Assembly: GCA_033807775.1 (NCBI GenBank)
Contig: CM066321.1
Span: 255,862,422-255,926,421, forward strand
Direction: 5' to 3'
Source: Saussurea involucrata
Lineage: Eukaryota > Streptophyta > Magnoliopsida > Asterales > Asteraceae
DNA length: 64,000 nucleotides
Shown one piece after another: positions 45,829 through 58,427 of this stretch. Position numbers and translations under genes: made by a program. The first letter of the stretch is position 1. Every line of letters begins with the position of its first letter. Below the pieces are notes generated by a model that was not told where the DNA came from, did not search any database, and saw only the letters and a list, made by a program, of their open reading frames with translations.

Positions 45829-45977
45829 GTCAGTCAAACAGATCCTCTGTAATATTTTCTTTTCAATACAATCATATGTAAATGCCTCTGGCATAATCAA
45901 ATGTGAAAAGAAAAGTGTTCTGAAATATGTACTTAGCCTAAAAATCCATGTACCTTTCAATTTTTCATTTTTCACTA

Positions 45978-45990
45978 CTTAGGGGGAGAT
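45978..45990 (+). promoter_or_regulatory. Element E polypurine tract
   Basis: CTTAGGGGGAGAT immediately before the 3' LTR. Confidence 0.92.
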
Positions 45991-46803
45991 TGTTAGCTCC
46001 AATCTTTCAGTTTATGAAAGTAGTGAAAAATAGGCTAAGTATAGAAGTGTTCGACAGAGGCTCTGCCGAGTAGCCGAGTAACCGAGAAGCCAGAAGTCTT
46101 CGACAGAGGCTCTGCCGGGGTAACCAAGAAGACCGAAGTAAAGAAGCAACAGAAGACACTTCTAAGCGGATAAGACCACAGAGCTTCTGTCATACTTGAC
46201 AGAGCTTCTGTGGTAAAAAGAAGATCTACGCAAAAGATCTTAACAAGGACGAACATGCTTCTTACAATACCTACCATTCGAAGGTTCTAAAGATCAATCG
46301 TACAAAGGCGTGACCTAACAACTCCACGTGTCAAACTCTGATAGGTTTTCGTCTAAAGCTGAATATGGAGCATTTAATGAACGTTGTATCTGCAATAGTT
46401 CAGAATAGTGTTTTGTACCTTCCAGCTACTGTTCCAGAACAGTGTCTTTGTACCTTCAGTCCTTATTGTCCCCTTTAGAAGTAGTATAAATAGAAGGCTC
46501 ATGTGAGCTCTTCTATTAAGCTTAATACCACAAAATTACACATATATCATTAAGCTTTGCACTTATCACACACATCATTAACTGCAGATTTCTTGTTAAT
46601 CCTTTGAAGTTCTTGATGTTCTCAATATATATCAAATACAGTAATCTTGGAGATATTCATCTGTTCTTACATACTGTTTATTTGATATAGTGTGTTCTTC
46701 TACCTTAGGTTATCTTTCAGTTCTTAAATACGCTTCTGCACCATATCTAAATCTGAACTAACTGAAAGTTTAGATCATTGTTTAAGCAAAACAGGAACCA
46801 ACA
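45991..46803 (+). repeat. Element E 3' LTR
   Basis: 813 bp, same length as the 5' LTR. Inverted repeat at 46176-46213; TATA box at 46485-46492. Confidence 0.95.
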
Positions 46804-46808
46804 ACAAG
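46804..46808. repeat. Target-site duplication of E, right
   Basis: ACAAG, identical to 31766-31770. Confidence 0.95.
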
Positions 46809-47179
46809 ACTTAAAGTACGGGCGTATAAAGCAATAGATGTAAAATCGTACGACACAGGTACATATAATTTCGGAAGTAATCGGGCGACTGGGCCAAAAA
46901 AATTCCAAGTATGGAATTCAAGTCCCGAGACTTTGACTCCAAAACTCGGATTAAAGATGCACCTGTTTGTGATCGTAAGTTCCATGAGATGAACCATAAG
47001 ATTCTATTTATGTTGTATAAGACATAACTTATCGATCGTGACATATTAGTCGTGACCTGGTAGTCTTAGAGACTTTGTTTCTCACAATTCAAATCGTAAG
47101 ATTGGCGTCCGTACGACCCTGCGAGCCTGAAATGTAAGATCAGGGGTGGTCGTTGGTTTGACCAACGACCCTCCGATGC
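46809..47179 (-). other. Element D' accessory region, right of E
   Basis: Sequence between the D' integrase end and the E insertion; no ORF recognised. Confidence 0.5.
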
Positions 47180-48382
47180 TTAAGTTAGTAATCGTTTGTC
47201 GAAATAAATTGAAAGTAGAAATTTAAAAGAAGTACTTTTTAGATGTACTGTGTTCCAGCTTCGTGGGATGTCTTGGTCGTCGAGGGTTTGAAGCCTGTAA
47301 GCACCCTTTCCGACGACCTCGGATATTCGATAAGGTCCTTCCCACTTAGTGGATAATTTACCTGCATTTGGTTCCATAGTGTTCTGGAATACCCGTCGTA
47401 AGACGTAGTCACCTTCCTGGAAGATTTTGGCCTTAACATTTTTGTTGAAATGTCTCTCAACAACTTGTCGCTGAGATGCCATCCTGACTAAAGCAGACCC
47501 TCTTAGCTCTTCAAGAGCGTCAAGGTCGTAGCTTAGGTCCATAAAATTATGATCGACGGACGTATGTCTCGATGTCGGGAGCTGCACTTCCACAGGTAGG
47601 ACGGCTTGACAACCGTAGACCAATGAAAATGGAGTTTGTCCTGTCGATGTTCGAGGTGTCGTACGATTGGCCCATAAGACCGTTGGGAGTTCTTCGACCC
47701 ACTTTCCCTTTGCAGACTTTATTGCTCGATTCTGCAAGACCGTTAGACTGGGGATAACGTGGGGTTGAGGTCATAAGTTTGATACTACGGTCCTCATAAA
47801 ATCGTTGTGTACGATCACTTAGAAAATGTGACCCATTGTCACACACGATTTTGGAAGGGATTCCGAACAGGCATAGAATGTTAGTCTGGATAAAAGAAAT
47901 GACTTCTTTGTCCCGAATCTGAGAGTAGGCGGCTGGTTCTATCCATTTAGAAAAGTAATATGTAAGGACTAACAGAAAGACCTTCTGTCCCGGGGCAAGA
48001 GGTAATTTACCAACGATGTTCATTCCCCACCTCATGAAAGGCCATGGAATCAAGGACGCATGTAAAGGTTTGGTGGGCTGGTGGATCATACCTGAATGTC
48101 GTTGACATGCGTCACAGCTTTGGACGTACCTGGTGGCGTCTTGCCTTAATGTCGGCTAGTAATAGCCTTGTCGTGAGATACGGTTTGCAAGACTGCGGCC
48201 ACCTGAGTGGTTGCCACACTCGCCATCGTGCATCTTCTGTAAGATATTTTGTACCTGTTTGGGATTATCGATGCATCATATATTAGGCCTGTCGACGAGC
48301 GTCGATAGACTCTATCGCCAATGATTATGTATTTCGAAGCTTTGAATCGAATCTTGAGAGCTTCCATTCGATCCTCTGGCAA
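47180..48382 (-). pseudogene. pol: Element D' integrase
   Basis: The zinc domain region (48382-48146) is out of frame. The core (48089-47547) reads WPFMRWGMNIVGKLP, so the first catalytic Asp, kept as WGMDIVG in C, is Asn here. VCDNGSHF and PQSNGLAESSNK keep the second Asp and the Glu. A frameshift near 47730 leads to the C-terminal frame (ANRTTPRTSTGQTPFSLVYG; GDYVLRRVF; YRISEVVGKGAYRL) ending at 47180. It is catalytically dead by substitution as well as by frame breaks. Confidence 0.85.
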
Positions 48383-49388
48383 CTAGTCATGCACAAAATA
48401 GTTCTTGATGTCGTGTGACCAACCGTTCTCTGTGTTAAGAGCACAAACCGTTTCAGAGCCCTCGGTGGATGAGGTCACTAGATGGATCATAGGAATAGCA
48501 TCGAACGATGGCTTATTGAGTGCAAATCCGAGATTTGCTAGTGCATCGGCTTGAGTGTTTTGATCTCTGGGGATTTGTTCGATTGAGAATGGATCAAACA
48601 TCTTGGATTTATCCTTGGCTATCTTGAGATAGGCCATCATCTTGGAATCTTTTGCTGCAAATTCCCCGCTCATTTGGTTTACGACCAGTAGGGAATCACT
48701 TCTGACGTGAAGTCTGACTGCCCCAAGTCGTGAGCTATATTCATGCCCACGATCAGAGCTTCATATTCTGCTTCGTTGATAGTAGCTTTAAAACTGCATC
48801 ATATGGAGTACACCATCTTGCCCCCTTGTGGGGATTTTAAGACGACACCAAGACCTGCTCCTCTAGAGTTTTAAGAACCATCGACATGGAGTACCAGGTC
48901 ATGTCGCTTATAGTCGCCACAATATAGGTCTCGATCTATGCATTTTTTTCCAGTTCGGGACTGAAGTCAGCGACGAAATCAGCCAAGACCTGTGACTTTA
49001 TGGCAGTGTGAGGTTTGAAGTCAATATCGTAGCTACTGAGGTAGATACTCCATTTCGCTAGTCGTCCTGATAGCTAGGGTTTTCTCAGGACCGACCTAAG
49101 AGGAAAGCTTGTTACGACGGTAACGGAATGGGATTCAAAGTAGTGTCTTAACTTCTTTGCTGCTGTGACTAGCGACAAAAGTAATTTCTCCATGGACGTA
49201 TATCGTGTTTCTGCATCCAATAGAGACTTATTGACGTACTAAATCGGTAGTTGCTTCCTGTCATCTTCTCTGGTTAAGACGGCACTTACTAAGTGAGGAC
49301 TTACGGTGAGATACAATTGTAAGATCTCGTGTTCCTCTGGTTTCAAAAGCAATGGCGGGACGGCCATATATTCTTTCAATCGTTGTAA
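48383..49388 (-). pseudogene. pol: Element D' RNase H
   Basis: After a TAA near 49387 the frame continues with the connection segment (ALQRLKEYMAVPPLL; YVNKSLLDAET). The RNase H body is broken by many stops. The last part is open (48673-48383): MSGEFAAKDSKMMAYLKIA and FDPFSIEQIPRDQNTQADALA, the latter with the final catalytic Asp. Confidence 0.75.
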
Positions 49389-50479
49389 CGCTTACTCGTG
49401 ATCGTCCGTCCAGTCGAAGCCCTTGTTTTTTCTTAAGACGTTATAGAACAGACGACATTTATCCGACAATCGTGAGATAAAGCGATTTAACGCGGCCACA
49501 CGACCCGTAAGTCGTTGTACCTCCTTGAAATTTCTGAGCGACTTGATATTTATCAAGGCCTTGATTTGATATGGGTTTGCCTCTATGCCTCGTCGTGTGA
49601 CCATGTACCCCAAGAATTTCCCGGCGCTGACTCCAAAAGAACATTTCGCAGGATTCAGTTTCATCTGATATTTTCGCAGGATGTCGAAGGATTTCTTTAG
49701 ATGATCGATATGGTCGGTCGCCTGCTTGGATTTGACAAGAATGTCGTCAATGTAGACCTTCATGGTGTCGCCAAGATGCTCCTTGAACATCTTGTTAACC
49801 AATCGCTGATAGGTCGAACCTGCATTCTTCAAACCAAAAGGCATGACTTTGTAACAGTAGATACATTTGTCTGTCATAAAAGAAGTCTTCTCTTGGTCTT
49901 CGCTGTGCATTAGTATCTGGTTGTACCCAGAATAAGCCACCATGAATGTCAGGAGTTCATGTCCTGCGGTTGCGTCGACCATAGTGTCGATGTGGGGTAG
50001 CGAGAACAGATCCTTAGGACATGCCTTATTAAGGTCCATGAAGTCGATACATACACGCCATTTCCCATTCTTCTTTTGTACGACCACGACAGTGGCTAAC
50101 CAATCGGGGTACTTCACTTCTCTGATTTTCCCAGTCTTAAGCAGGTTGTCGACCTCATCGTTAATCACCTTGTTCCACTCAGGGGTGAACTTTCGACATT
50201 TTTGCTTTATTGGCTTGAAAGATGGGTCGACGTTCAGCTTGTGGGATATGACATTGGGGTCTATGCCCACCATGTTCTCATTTGTCCAGGCAAAACAGTC
50301 AGCATATTCCTACAAAAAGGAGATTAGCGTATGACGGGATCTAATGATGCCCCCACGAAGACGATCTGATCAGGCTTATCCTGGTCTAGGATGACCTCCT
50401 TCGGACGATAATCATTTGCGGAATCAGGGATATCCTGGATCTATAACTGCTGCGCCATAGGATCTTGTTGGGCTGCCAT
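49389..50479 (-). pseudogene. pol: Element D' gag start fused to reverse transcriptase
   Basis: The ATG at 50479 gives MAAQQDPMAQ, the start of gag, but the sequence passes directly to the protease-RT linker (RPKEVILDQDKPDQIVF). The gag body and protease are therefore deleted. A frameshift and a TAG near 50310 follow. The RT frame then runs open from 50273 to 49392: VGIDPNVISHKLNVDP, GKWRVCIDFMDLNKACPKD, VMPFGLKNAGSTYQRLVN, and catalytic YIDDILVKSK. RT residues are intact. This copy and D have lost complementary parts. Confidence 0.85.
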
Positions 50480-50558
50480 TATCGTGGAAACAACAAAAAC
50501 TTTACGAGATAGTTAGAGCGATATATGCATTGGCTTGAGATTTTCTCTAGATGGGGTC

Positions 50559-50576
50559 CCACGGATGGCGCCAAAC
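50559..50576 (-). promoter_or_regulatory. Element D' primer-binding site
   Basis: Sense GTTTGGCGCCATCCG, the same as in D, directly next to the LTR end. Confidence 0.75.
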
Positions 50577-50860
50577 TGTTAATGCCAAAAATTACCCAAA
50601 AGGACAACTTAAGGTTGATGTGGACTTTAACAACTAAAGAAAGGGATGTCAAGACCAATCAACACAATCGCAAAAAATATAAATAAGACAGGAGAATTGG
50701 TGACGCGGAAAACCCAAACGAGGGAAAAAACCGCGGTCGACATGTGAGAGTTGACGATGCACTATAGTCGCCAAATAGGGGCGAAAATCCTTTTGTAACA
50801 AGTATTTTGTGTACAACATATTACAATAAGAGTAAAAGTAAGCTTAATTGTAAGATAAAG
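50577..50860 (-). repeat. Element D' 5' LTR remnant
   Basis: 284 bp of the LTR's U5 end, matching 28282-28565. The rest is displaced by the insertion of H at 50860/50861. Confidence 0.85.
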
Positions 50861-51155
50861 TGTAGGTTCCCAGATTCACGTTGTATCACAATAATGGTAA
50901 GAAAATAGACAGCGGAAGCATATTAAATAAAGCCATTTATGTGAGTGATTGTGCAAAGATAATGTAACCGTGAGAATTAAAAATAGAACAGGAATAAAGA
51001 TAACAAGATCAAGTATAAAACGTTGCTCGTATATTGATAATGAATCACACCAAGAACACGTTCAAGTGTGTGTTCGGAAATCTCACAGGGAACTATATCG
51101 TACGGAGGTAGTGCTCGGGATTACTGCAGTGTGTGCTTAAACAATTGTGGAAAAC
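50861..51155 (-). mobile_element. Element H: fragment of an F-like Sirevirus LTR
   Basis: 295 bp beginning TGTAGGTTCCCAG and following the F LTR (11376 onward) with scattered differences. It is cut by G at 51155/51156. Orientation is the same as F. The remainder would lie beyond G, outside the window. If H inserted normally, its target duplication would be TAAAG (50856-50860). Confidence 0.82.
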
Positions 51156-52006
51156 TGTTGGTTCCCGTTTTGCTTATACAAGATTGTTAGATCTATTAGT
51201 TCGAGTTTATGTTTGATGCGGAAGCGTATTTGAAGAACTAACAGATATGTTTGATAGATTTAGAACACAATATAAATAAACAGTGAACAGGAAATAATAT
51301 CTCAAAGTTTACTGAATATATATATATATATATATCAAGAACAGATTTAAGAACAATGAGTAAGCAAAGCTTTAAAACAGATATGACTCTTAAAGTGTTT
51401 AAGCTGTGTGTTCTTGTGATGTTTTTCTCTCTTGTTTTCTTGTTTTTATCTTTCTTGATTCTTGATTAGGAAGAACTCAACATGAGTCTTCCTTTTAAAC
51501 TACTCAAAAGGGACCATAAAGCATGAGCTACTATTCAGAACGGACGATATGAATAGTTGGAAGGATGGCATGAACAGTTGAATGTGCTGTATTGCATTTA
51601 ATGCAACAAACGTCTATTATGTACTAAACCTATTGAGTCCACTCAGAGTTTGACACGTTGAAGTTGGACAGGGTACGTTGCCATGCAAGTTGATGAACAG
51701 GTCCAGGAACAGTAGCAAGATATTATAAATATCCTTGAAGTCTTTGTTGAAGACCGCAGAGGCTCTGTGAAATGTAACAGAGGTTCTGCGGTTTGGTCCT
51801 TAGAAGAGCAGTCTTCACCGGATTCTGAGTCTTTGGTCTTCTTTGCGCGTATTCCAGAGCTTCTGTAGGACGCCTCTTTAGCTTCTGTAGCTTCTCGACC
51901 TTGATCTCTCGGTAAGTTCGGCAGAGCCTCTGTAAGAGGCTTTTTCACTTAGCCTATTTTTCACTACTTCTAAATACTTCTATGATTAGGAAGATTGAAG
52001 CTAACA
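51156..52006 (-). repeat. Element G 3' LTR
   Basis: 851 bp, sense TGTTAGCTTC...GGGAACCAACA, related to the E LTR. A (TA)n run lies near 51318-51337. Where E has TATAAATAGAAGG the sense strand has TTTAAAAGGAAG, so the TATA box is altered. No partner LTR is present to confirm the ends, but the polypurine tract fixes the inner one. Confidence 0.85.
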
Positions 52007-52019
52007 ATCTCCCCCTAAG
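52007..52019 (-). promoter_or_regulatory. Element G polypurine tract
   Basis: Sense CTTAGGGGGAGAT, identical to those of E and F. Confidence 0.92.
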
Positions 52020-52190
52020 TAGTGAAAAAAAAAATTGAACTTGAGTTTAATTAGGCTAAGTTAGATAAGACAGAGGTTAAACAATACCTCGAAAGTTCTT
52101 TCATTCAGAAATATGGCAGAGGCAATTTACATTTGAGTACAATGAAAGATAAACTTTTGACTTGGTTTGCAGAGATTTGAGGTTTGAGAA

Positions 52191-55100
52191 TCATATTTTG
52201 GCATCTTTGAAATCGTTGTAGCTTCTGTTGTCTCTTCCGATTCTTCTGATCTCTTTGTAGAAACTGATGCAGAGTTCTCTTAGGCGGATTGTGGCATCAA
52301 TCTCTCTGATGAAAGTATCTGCAGCATCTCTATCCATTTTCTCTGTACCTCTGTATTTTACAAGGCTTGCTCTGAACTTGTTCAGAGTACTAGTTGCGTA
52401 CTTCTGACAATCCATGCACACAAATAGTTTGATTTCGCCTTGTGGGTTTTGAAATACTAACCCGAATCTTGGTTCTGTAATGATAGAGTTGGGCACGGCG
52501 TTGGGTGGGCAGCGATCTTCTGGTGGTCATTAATTTAGATGTTTGAGACCAAGATCCTTTCCCAGTTGAAAATCTATAATACTGAAGATCAGAAGCTTTT
52601 CCCTCATTGCTTTTCTTAACACTTAATAGGCTCTGGTGTTTGCCTCTGTGTTGTAGTTGTCCTTTGTCCATTGCAGAAGGTCAGGTAGATCATAAGGATT
52701 GATATTTCTTAGGTCAGCATCAGCGAAGGTGGTTTCTGAATTGTCTTCTCTTCTGACTTTGTAAAGATTGTACCTGACCCTTGGATAGGTTCTTGTAAAG
52801 GAGAACCTGCAGAAGATTACCTTTTTGATCTTGTGGATTGAGAAGACATCTGCTTTGGTTCTTGGCTTTGTCCTTGTGAAGATGTTCTCAAATTCTTCTC
52901 TGATCCTTGAATCTGTCACATGATCTGTTGGATGATTGGTCTGAAAGGTTTGTTTATAGAGGTATTTGTATACCACTTATTCCATCTCTTCATGTGTTGG
53001 ACCAGGTTCTGGTACTTGTCTTCTGAGACTCTCCATCTTTTGAACAATTTCTGCAGCTCTGCCAGTTAGAGGAATGTCTGTCAGAGGCTTTAATCCATAT
53101 TCCCAGTCCTCTTCTTCAGGCTTTGGAGTTTGAAATGCATCAAAAGCGTTTTTCATCAATTTTTCTGTAGGCTTGGGCAATGATTTATTTTTCTTGGGCT
53201 CTTCTGTCAGTATTGCTTTGCCCTTGTCTTTGGCTTTTAGAGGTGCATAACCAGTTTCTTCTGTAGGTTTGGAGGTTGGTGCTTCTGTTGGCTTGATGGT
53301 TGCCTCTGTAGGTTTTGACACTTGTGTTTTAGAGGACTTTTGTGGCGATGGTTCTGTTGGCTTGAGTTGCTCTGTAACCTCTGTTGGAGGTTCTTTGGTT
53401 ACTTTTTCTGTGAGCTCTATTTCTGTTGATGAAGATTGGACATTGAATCTTCTTGCCATTTTGAAAGCTAATGTGAACATGTGTCTTTCTTCTTCTCTCT
53501 GCGACATTCGATCAGACATTGTATTGTGCATCTTTCTCAGAATAGAAAAAGCAGAGGTCGTTGATATTTTTGGTTTGGTGGCAATCGACTTTCTTCTTGG
53601 TATGGTTTGGGGTTTTTCTGTTGATTTTGTTGAAGAACTCTTTTCCAAGTTGATTACCACAGGGGTGGTTGTTGCCTCTGTGGTTTGCTGATCAGCTTCT
53701 GGAATATTGGTTTCTTCAGAAGTTGATTCAACAGAGATGGGTGTTGTCTCTGTGGTCTGTTGATTTTGTTGTTGATCTTGGGTTTGTTCTGGAGGGGCTT
53801 GACTGATTGGTTCTGCTGCGATTGGTGGAGCTTGTATTCCTCTGGTCGTAGCTTTCTCCCTTATATTATCCCCCTCAGGATTATCTGATGGACCAGGATG
53901 GTCATCATCAGAATCATCCTGACTTTTATCAGAAGTACCCTCTGCTCTGCAGGAAGCTTTGGGTTTCTTTGGTAGTTCTGCTCCTGCGGCCATCAACTTC
54001 GCACATACATCATCACAGAGACCGAATAGAGTTGCAAGCTCTGCTTCTGTGTTGAAGCGCATTCTGCCGACACTTTTTCTGAACTCTTTAACGTAGTTGG
54101 CATTTGCAGTAGTGAAGGAGACAATGACTTCAGTGACCTGGTTTATGACATTTTGGCCGATCTCTGTTAGCTCTGCTCTGGTCATGTAGTCTTTTGGCTG
54201 CATTATTGTAGTGTTGCGCATTGCCTCTTCTTGAACATTTTGCAGAGCCTTCTGTAGTTCTGCAGGTGTGATGCTCTGTGATTTGTTGGATTGCTTGTTC
54301 ATTTGTTCAAGGAAATGTTTTACTGATTTCTTGAATGCAGAAGTTGCAGCTATTCCAAAATCTTTAGCAGCAGAAGTGGCTGTAGTTGTGGCAGTTGTTT
54401 GAGCAGAAGATTTCATCTCTGTGATGGCTGTTTTCACCTCTGTGGACAGATTGTCCATTTTGGTGTTCAGATTCAGCATGGCCGTTGATGTTTTCTCTGC
54501 AAAAGATGTGAAAGAGCTTTGCAACTCTTTCATGGTTTGGTTCACAGAGGTGACAAGGGTTTGGAACTCATCCCTTGATACTTGTGTCCCTGGTGTAACC
54601 TCTGGAGGAACACATTCGTCTCCAGAGTGAGTCCCTGCTCCTGGGACACCTTCGTTCACCCTTGTTTGTACGTTGGGGGTGGAAGGATTTCCATCTGATC
54701 TTCAAGCAGAGGTATCTAGTGCTTCAAACTCTACAGAAGTTCTGTGAACGACATTGTCTAGATCCACTTCAGAGGTGGGTACTAGATTATCCTTCTGTTG
54801 ACTCGGAGACTTGTCTAGAGTCTCTTCGTCGTTGTGCTCACTACTTCTCTCTGAAAGAAGGGTTGGCCCTATTTCGTGCGTGGAAGAGGAAACGAATTCC
54901 TCTGTAGGGTGTTCTAGTGTGATCTGGGGCGATTGATCTCGAACTATAGGTGAGTCTCTTTGAGGAGACTCCCTAGGAATGGATTCCCCGGTTTTTGTGG
55001 GCGCAGAAGTCGAAAGAGTGACTTCTGGCTGGAAGGGTTGGGTTTGGATCGAGCTGTGCTGCTCTTTTTCAATAACTCCTTCTGCAGCTAGACCTGCGGA

Positions 55101-57235
55101 GTTAGATGTGTGGGTTGCACTGGGAGGGGGTGAGGGATGTGTGCCTTCTTCATCTTCGACATCTTTTTCTTTTACATTTTCTTTTCCTCCAGATGTTTCT
55201 ACCCTATCCTCTGTTGAAGTTCCTTGCTCTGTGCCTAAGAAGTCATACATTTGATGAGAGCCGTATAACCTCATGACATGTGGATGATAGAGACCTTTTC
55301 GTATCCAGACAGCTTCTTCTTCGTCTGAATCTACCTCTGAGACCTCAATTCTTGTCTCTGTTACTTCATCTCTATTCCACTGAGCTTCTGTTTGTCCTAT
55401 TTCTTCTGAAGCTGGGCTTGGACTCCTTCTGTGAACGTCCAATCCTTGCTGAATGAAGGGGTTCTGTAGAATAATAGGTGTCTCAGCTGATTGATCTTTG
55501 GGTGTTTGATCATCTTCTTGCAGATGTGTGTCAATGCCGGAAATAGAGAAGTATTGTTCGTCTGGGGAGTGGTGGTCGAGAGGTTGTGCCGCCCACCCTG
55601 CTGTATTTAAAGTGTTGGCAATGTCAGGGTTCTGTAGGAAATCGTTTAAGTTTCCTTGGTGAGAAAAACGATCTGGGGATTGATGGGGCGATTGATATCC
55701 CTCTTCTGTAATTTCTACTTCTGCATCTTCTTCTTCTGCAGTTCTTTCTTCTGCGATTGCTTCCTCTTCTATGGTAACCAATTTCTCAAGTGATTTACCA
55801 TGCTTCTTTTTGGTTTTCCTCCTCTTAGGTTTTGGTGCCCCTTCCTCTGTAGTTTTTGATTTTCTTTTCTTCTTTAGTTTTGGAGAGGAGGGAGGAGCAG
55901 AGGAGCCAATTTCTGTGGCATGAGGAGGTGAAGGTTGATCTTCTGCAGCGCTTGTAGAGGTGCCTTCTGCAGTTTTCCTCCTTTTTGATTTTGGAGTAGA
56001 GGCAGAAGATTTGGAAGAGGACTTCTTTTCTATGAGCTCTGCACGTTTGGCTATGAAACTAAGTTGAATAGCCATGTGTTTTGCTAATTTGTGATCTTTT
56101 TCTTCTTGAGTGGAAAGAGGTTCTGCAATCATTGTTCCTAGAGGGACACCTAAACGCGGGGGTGTCATAGGACTCGGTTTAGGAGTTCTATGATCACGTA
56201 TATACTCCTTTTTAAGGGTTTTATTCGAGGCATACTTCAGAAGTTTCTTTGACAAAGGTCTGCAGTGTGTGTAGCCATCTACATGATCAGTGAAAATATT
56301 TTTGTTCATTGGGAACTGTTTGGGAATTGGCCCTTCCATTGGCCATTTCTGTATCAGCAACAGAGGTTCGAACAAAACTCCCAGTATTCTTTGGAATTGC
56401 AGAGGTGGTAGAAACTTAGGATCGTTCTCTTTGACCCTTCTTGTGTTGTTCTTTCTGTCGATGGTGTTAATGATCTCTTGCATCATTATGGTCGTGTAAT
56501 CCAGTGGGAGATCATAGTAAACCCTATACATGATGGTTAATATCTGATGTGAGCTCTGGTCAATACTGCCTATCTTCCCTGTCAGGCATCTGTTAAGAAT
56601 TGAGAACAAGGTGTTCCACAGAGGTGGTAATCTGCCTCTGCGGAAGTCATTTCTCTTCCTCAGTGGTGTGTTGTACCCAACATTTCTAGGAAACGACAGA
56701 TCTCATCGTCTGTTGGTTGCTCTGCATACTTCTTCAATCCAAGAAGACCCCTTGTTGGTAGGTTGAATTCAAGTGAGAACATTGTTCTATTGAACTTGAT
56801 TTCCAGATGCTCAGATTTGTCGGGTCTTGAAATGTATCCTTTGATAAGAGAATCATCTTTATCAAATCGGCAACTTTGCCAAAACTGGTTCAAATATCTA
56901 ACTGGAATTTTCTTTGGGGTTCTTGAGAGTAAAGGGAAGAGGATATGATTTTCCATTATGTTTAGAAGAATGGCATGGGCTTCGCCGAAAGCAGTGGGTG
57001 AGGGGACCAAATAGCAATTGTTGGATTTGATTGGTAGTATCTTTTCAAAATGATCCTTTGCTATGAAGTTTTGAAGATGTGTGGTCGGAGCAAAGTCTGC
57101 TGAATCGCCGGAATCTTCTAGTTCAAAATTTTGGGCAAGGTTGGGGTTTTCTGAATGTTCAGAATGAGCAGGTGAATGTTCTGGTGAGTTCGCCGGAGAG
57201 TGTGCAGGGGAGATAGCTTGAGAAGATGAAGCCAT
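52191..57235 (-). pseudogene. Sirevirus accessory ORF (env-position), element G
   Basis: About 1680 codons from the ATG at 57235 (MASSSQAISPAHSPANSPEH) to the stop at 52191, in five open pieces. The N-terminal domain includes YLNQFWQSCRF and, after a frameshift near 56650, LNRCLTGKIGS and QILTIMYRVYYD. Lys-rich clusters (KPKRRKTKKKHGK) follow, then an acidic middle, a TGA at 54702 where E has CGA, and a coiled-coil part (LVTSVNQTMKELQSSFTSFA). A TEx/KPTEA-rich part leads to the C-terminal domain (INPYDLPDLLQW; IDFQLGKDLGL; FVCMDCQKYATSTLNKF), ending FNDFKDAKI-like. It is the closest relative of the E copy. No membrane segment seen; function unknown. Confidence 0.82.
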
Positions 57236-57327
57236 TGGTAATGAGAATACGATACTTGCAGGTTTTTGCAGGGTTTCGCCGGAGAAGAATGAGGGTTTGT
57301 AAAAAGTTTATGAGAGGGAAAGCTTGG

Positions 57328-57520
57328 TTTTTATAGAAGGGTAAAATGGTAGATTTTGAAAGAGTAACATATATGGCAATGGATTAAAATTTGGAATCCG
57401 TACTCAAGTTAGAACGGCGGGTTCAACTTTCCACAGAAAACGTTCCATGTACGCCCAATAAAAATGGGACACGTAGGCCATGTCAGAGGATGACAGGACG
57501 TCGTGCGCGGCCCATTAATG
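57328..57520 (-). promoter_or_regulatory. Putative promoter of G accessory ORF
   Basis: Sense TATAAAAA (57328-57335) is about 95 bp before the ATG. Upstream are an ATTGG box (57455-57459) and ACGT cores near 57470 and 57510. The arrangement matches E except that the TATA box is intact. Confidence 0.5.
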
Positions 57521-58368
57521 CTAGGCGCGTGGGGTTGTTCTTAGCCACATGAGATTCACTCTCAGTAAAAGTAACCGTTATTACTACAGAAATGCCCAAG
57601 TAACAGATTGACAGAACTTTTGTGGTTTACAGAAGCTCTGTGATCTTGAAAATCTTTGATGTCTATCCCTTTCTCATATATCTCATTGTTATCATGACTT
57701 CTGTGGGGTTCTTCTTTAACCAAAACGTTTGTAAAGGCATTGGAGAGGATCAATAGGATTTTTAGTTAAGAGTTTTTACTCGTAGAGGTTTTGTGGCTCT
57801 GTTGGAACTTGCAGAAGCTCTGTGAGGGCCAACAGAAGCTCTATGAGTGAAAAAATCTCATAACAAAAATTCTATTAAATTTTCTGATCATCCAATATTT
57901 GATCTGTTTTAAGAGATGTTTTTCGGATATATTTGAAAGTTGGTGTCCGAGAAAACTGTTATGAAAAAAGTTTTGTTCGTGAAGGTCATGGTGTATGTAT
58001 TCGGTTTCCGAGATAACTTTCCAAAAGATCGATAGAGGGTTAATTTGTGATCACAGAGCATATTTCTGGCAGAACCTCTGTTGAGCTCAGTAGAAGCTCT
58101 ATGATCTTAAATTTCTCCTAATTCGAATTTTATGAAACTTTTTGAGCTTTTGATTTTTGAAATGTTATTCTCAGTATATTTAGGACATATTTGACAATTT
58201 GTGTCCTAGAAAACTGTTTTCAAAAACCTTTTGTGCGAGAGACATACCTTTTGGTTCTTCTTTTCTCGGCAGTGATGTCTGACTTCTGTCGATATAGATT
58301 CATTGACATTCTTCTTTGGCTTTCCCTTGAAAGTTTTACCTCTGTAGATCATTTCAGGGTCCCTTTTT

Positions 58369-58427
58369 GCTCCCCCTTGATCTAATCACCTCTATAGATT
58401 AAGTAATTTCCTTTTGCTCCCCCTTGA
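58369..58427 (-). promoter_or_regulatory. Internal polypurine-like doublet, element G
   Basis: TCAAGGGGGAGC occurs twice on the sense strand (58369-58380 and 58416-58427), 47 bp apart. Confidence 0.55.

Larger units (their letters stand above)
31771..46803 (+). mobile_element. Element E: 15-kb Sirevirus (Ty1/copia)
   Basis: 15,033 bp, plus strand: 813-bp LTRs at both ends, tRNA-Met primer-binding site, extended gag, copia-order pol, 1.4-kb spacer, long accessory ORF and polypurine tract. ACAAG target duplications flank it. The LTRs differ at about 26 of 813 positions by eye (about 3%), so E is older than F. Every ORF is broken. Confidence 0.93.
28282..50860 (-). mobile_element. Element D': Tat-type Ty3/gypsy with antisense gene, split by E
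   Basis: Minus strand: 5' LTR remnant (50577-50860), primer-binding site, gag start, RT, RNase H, integrase, accessory region with an antisense gene, polypurine tract and 3' LTR (28282-29121). Element E interrupts it (31771-46803). gag body and protease are deleted: the gag start runs into the RT linker. Its 5' LTR is cut by H at 50860. Confidence 0.82.
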
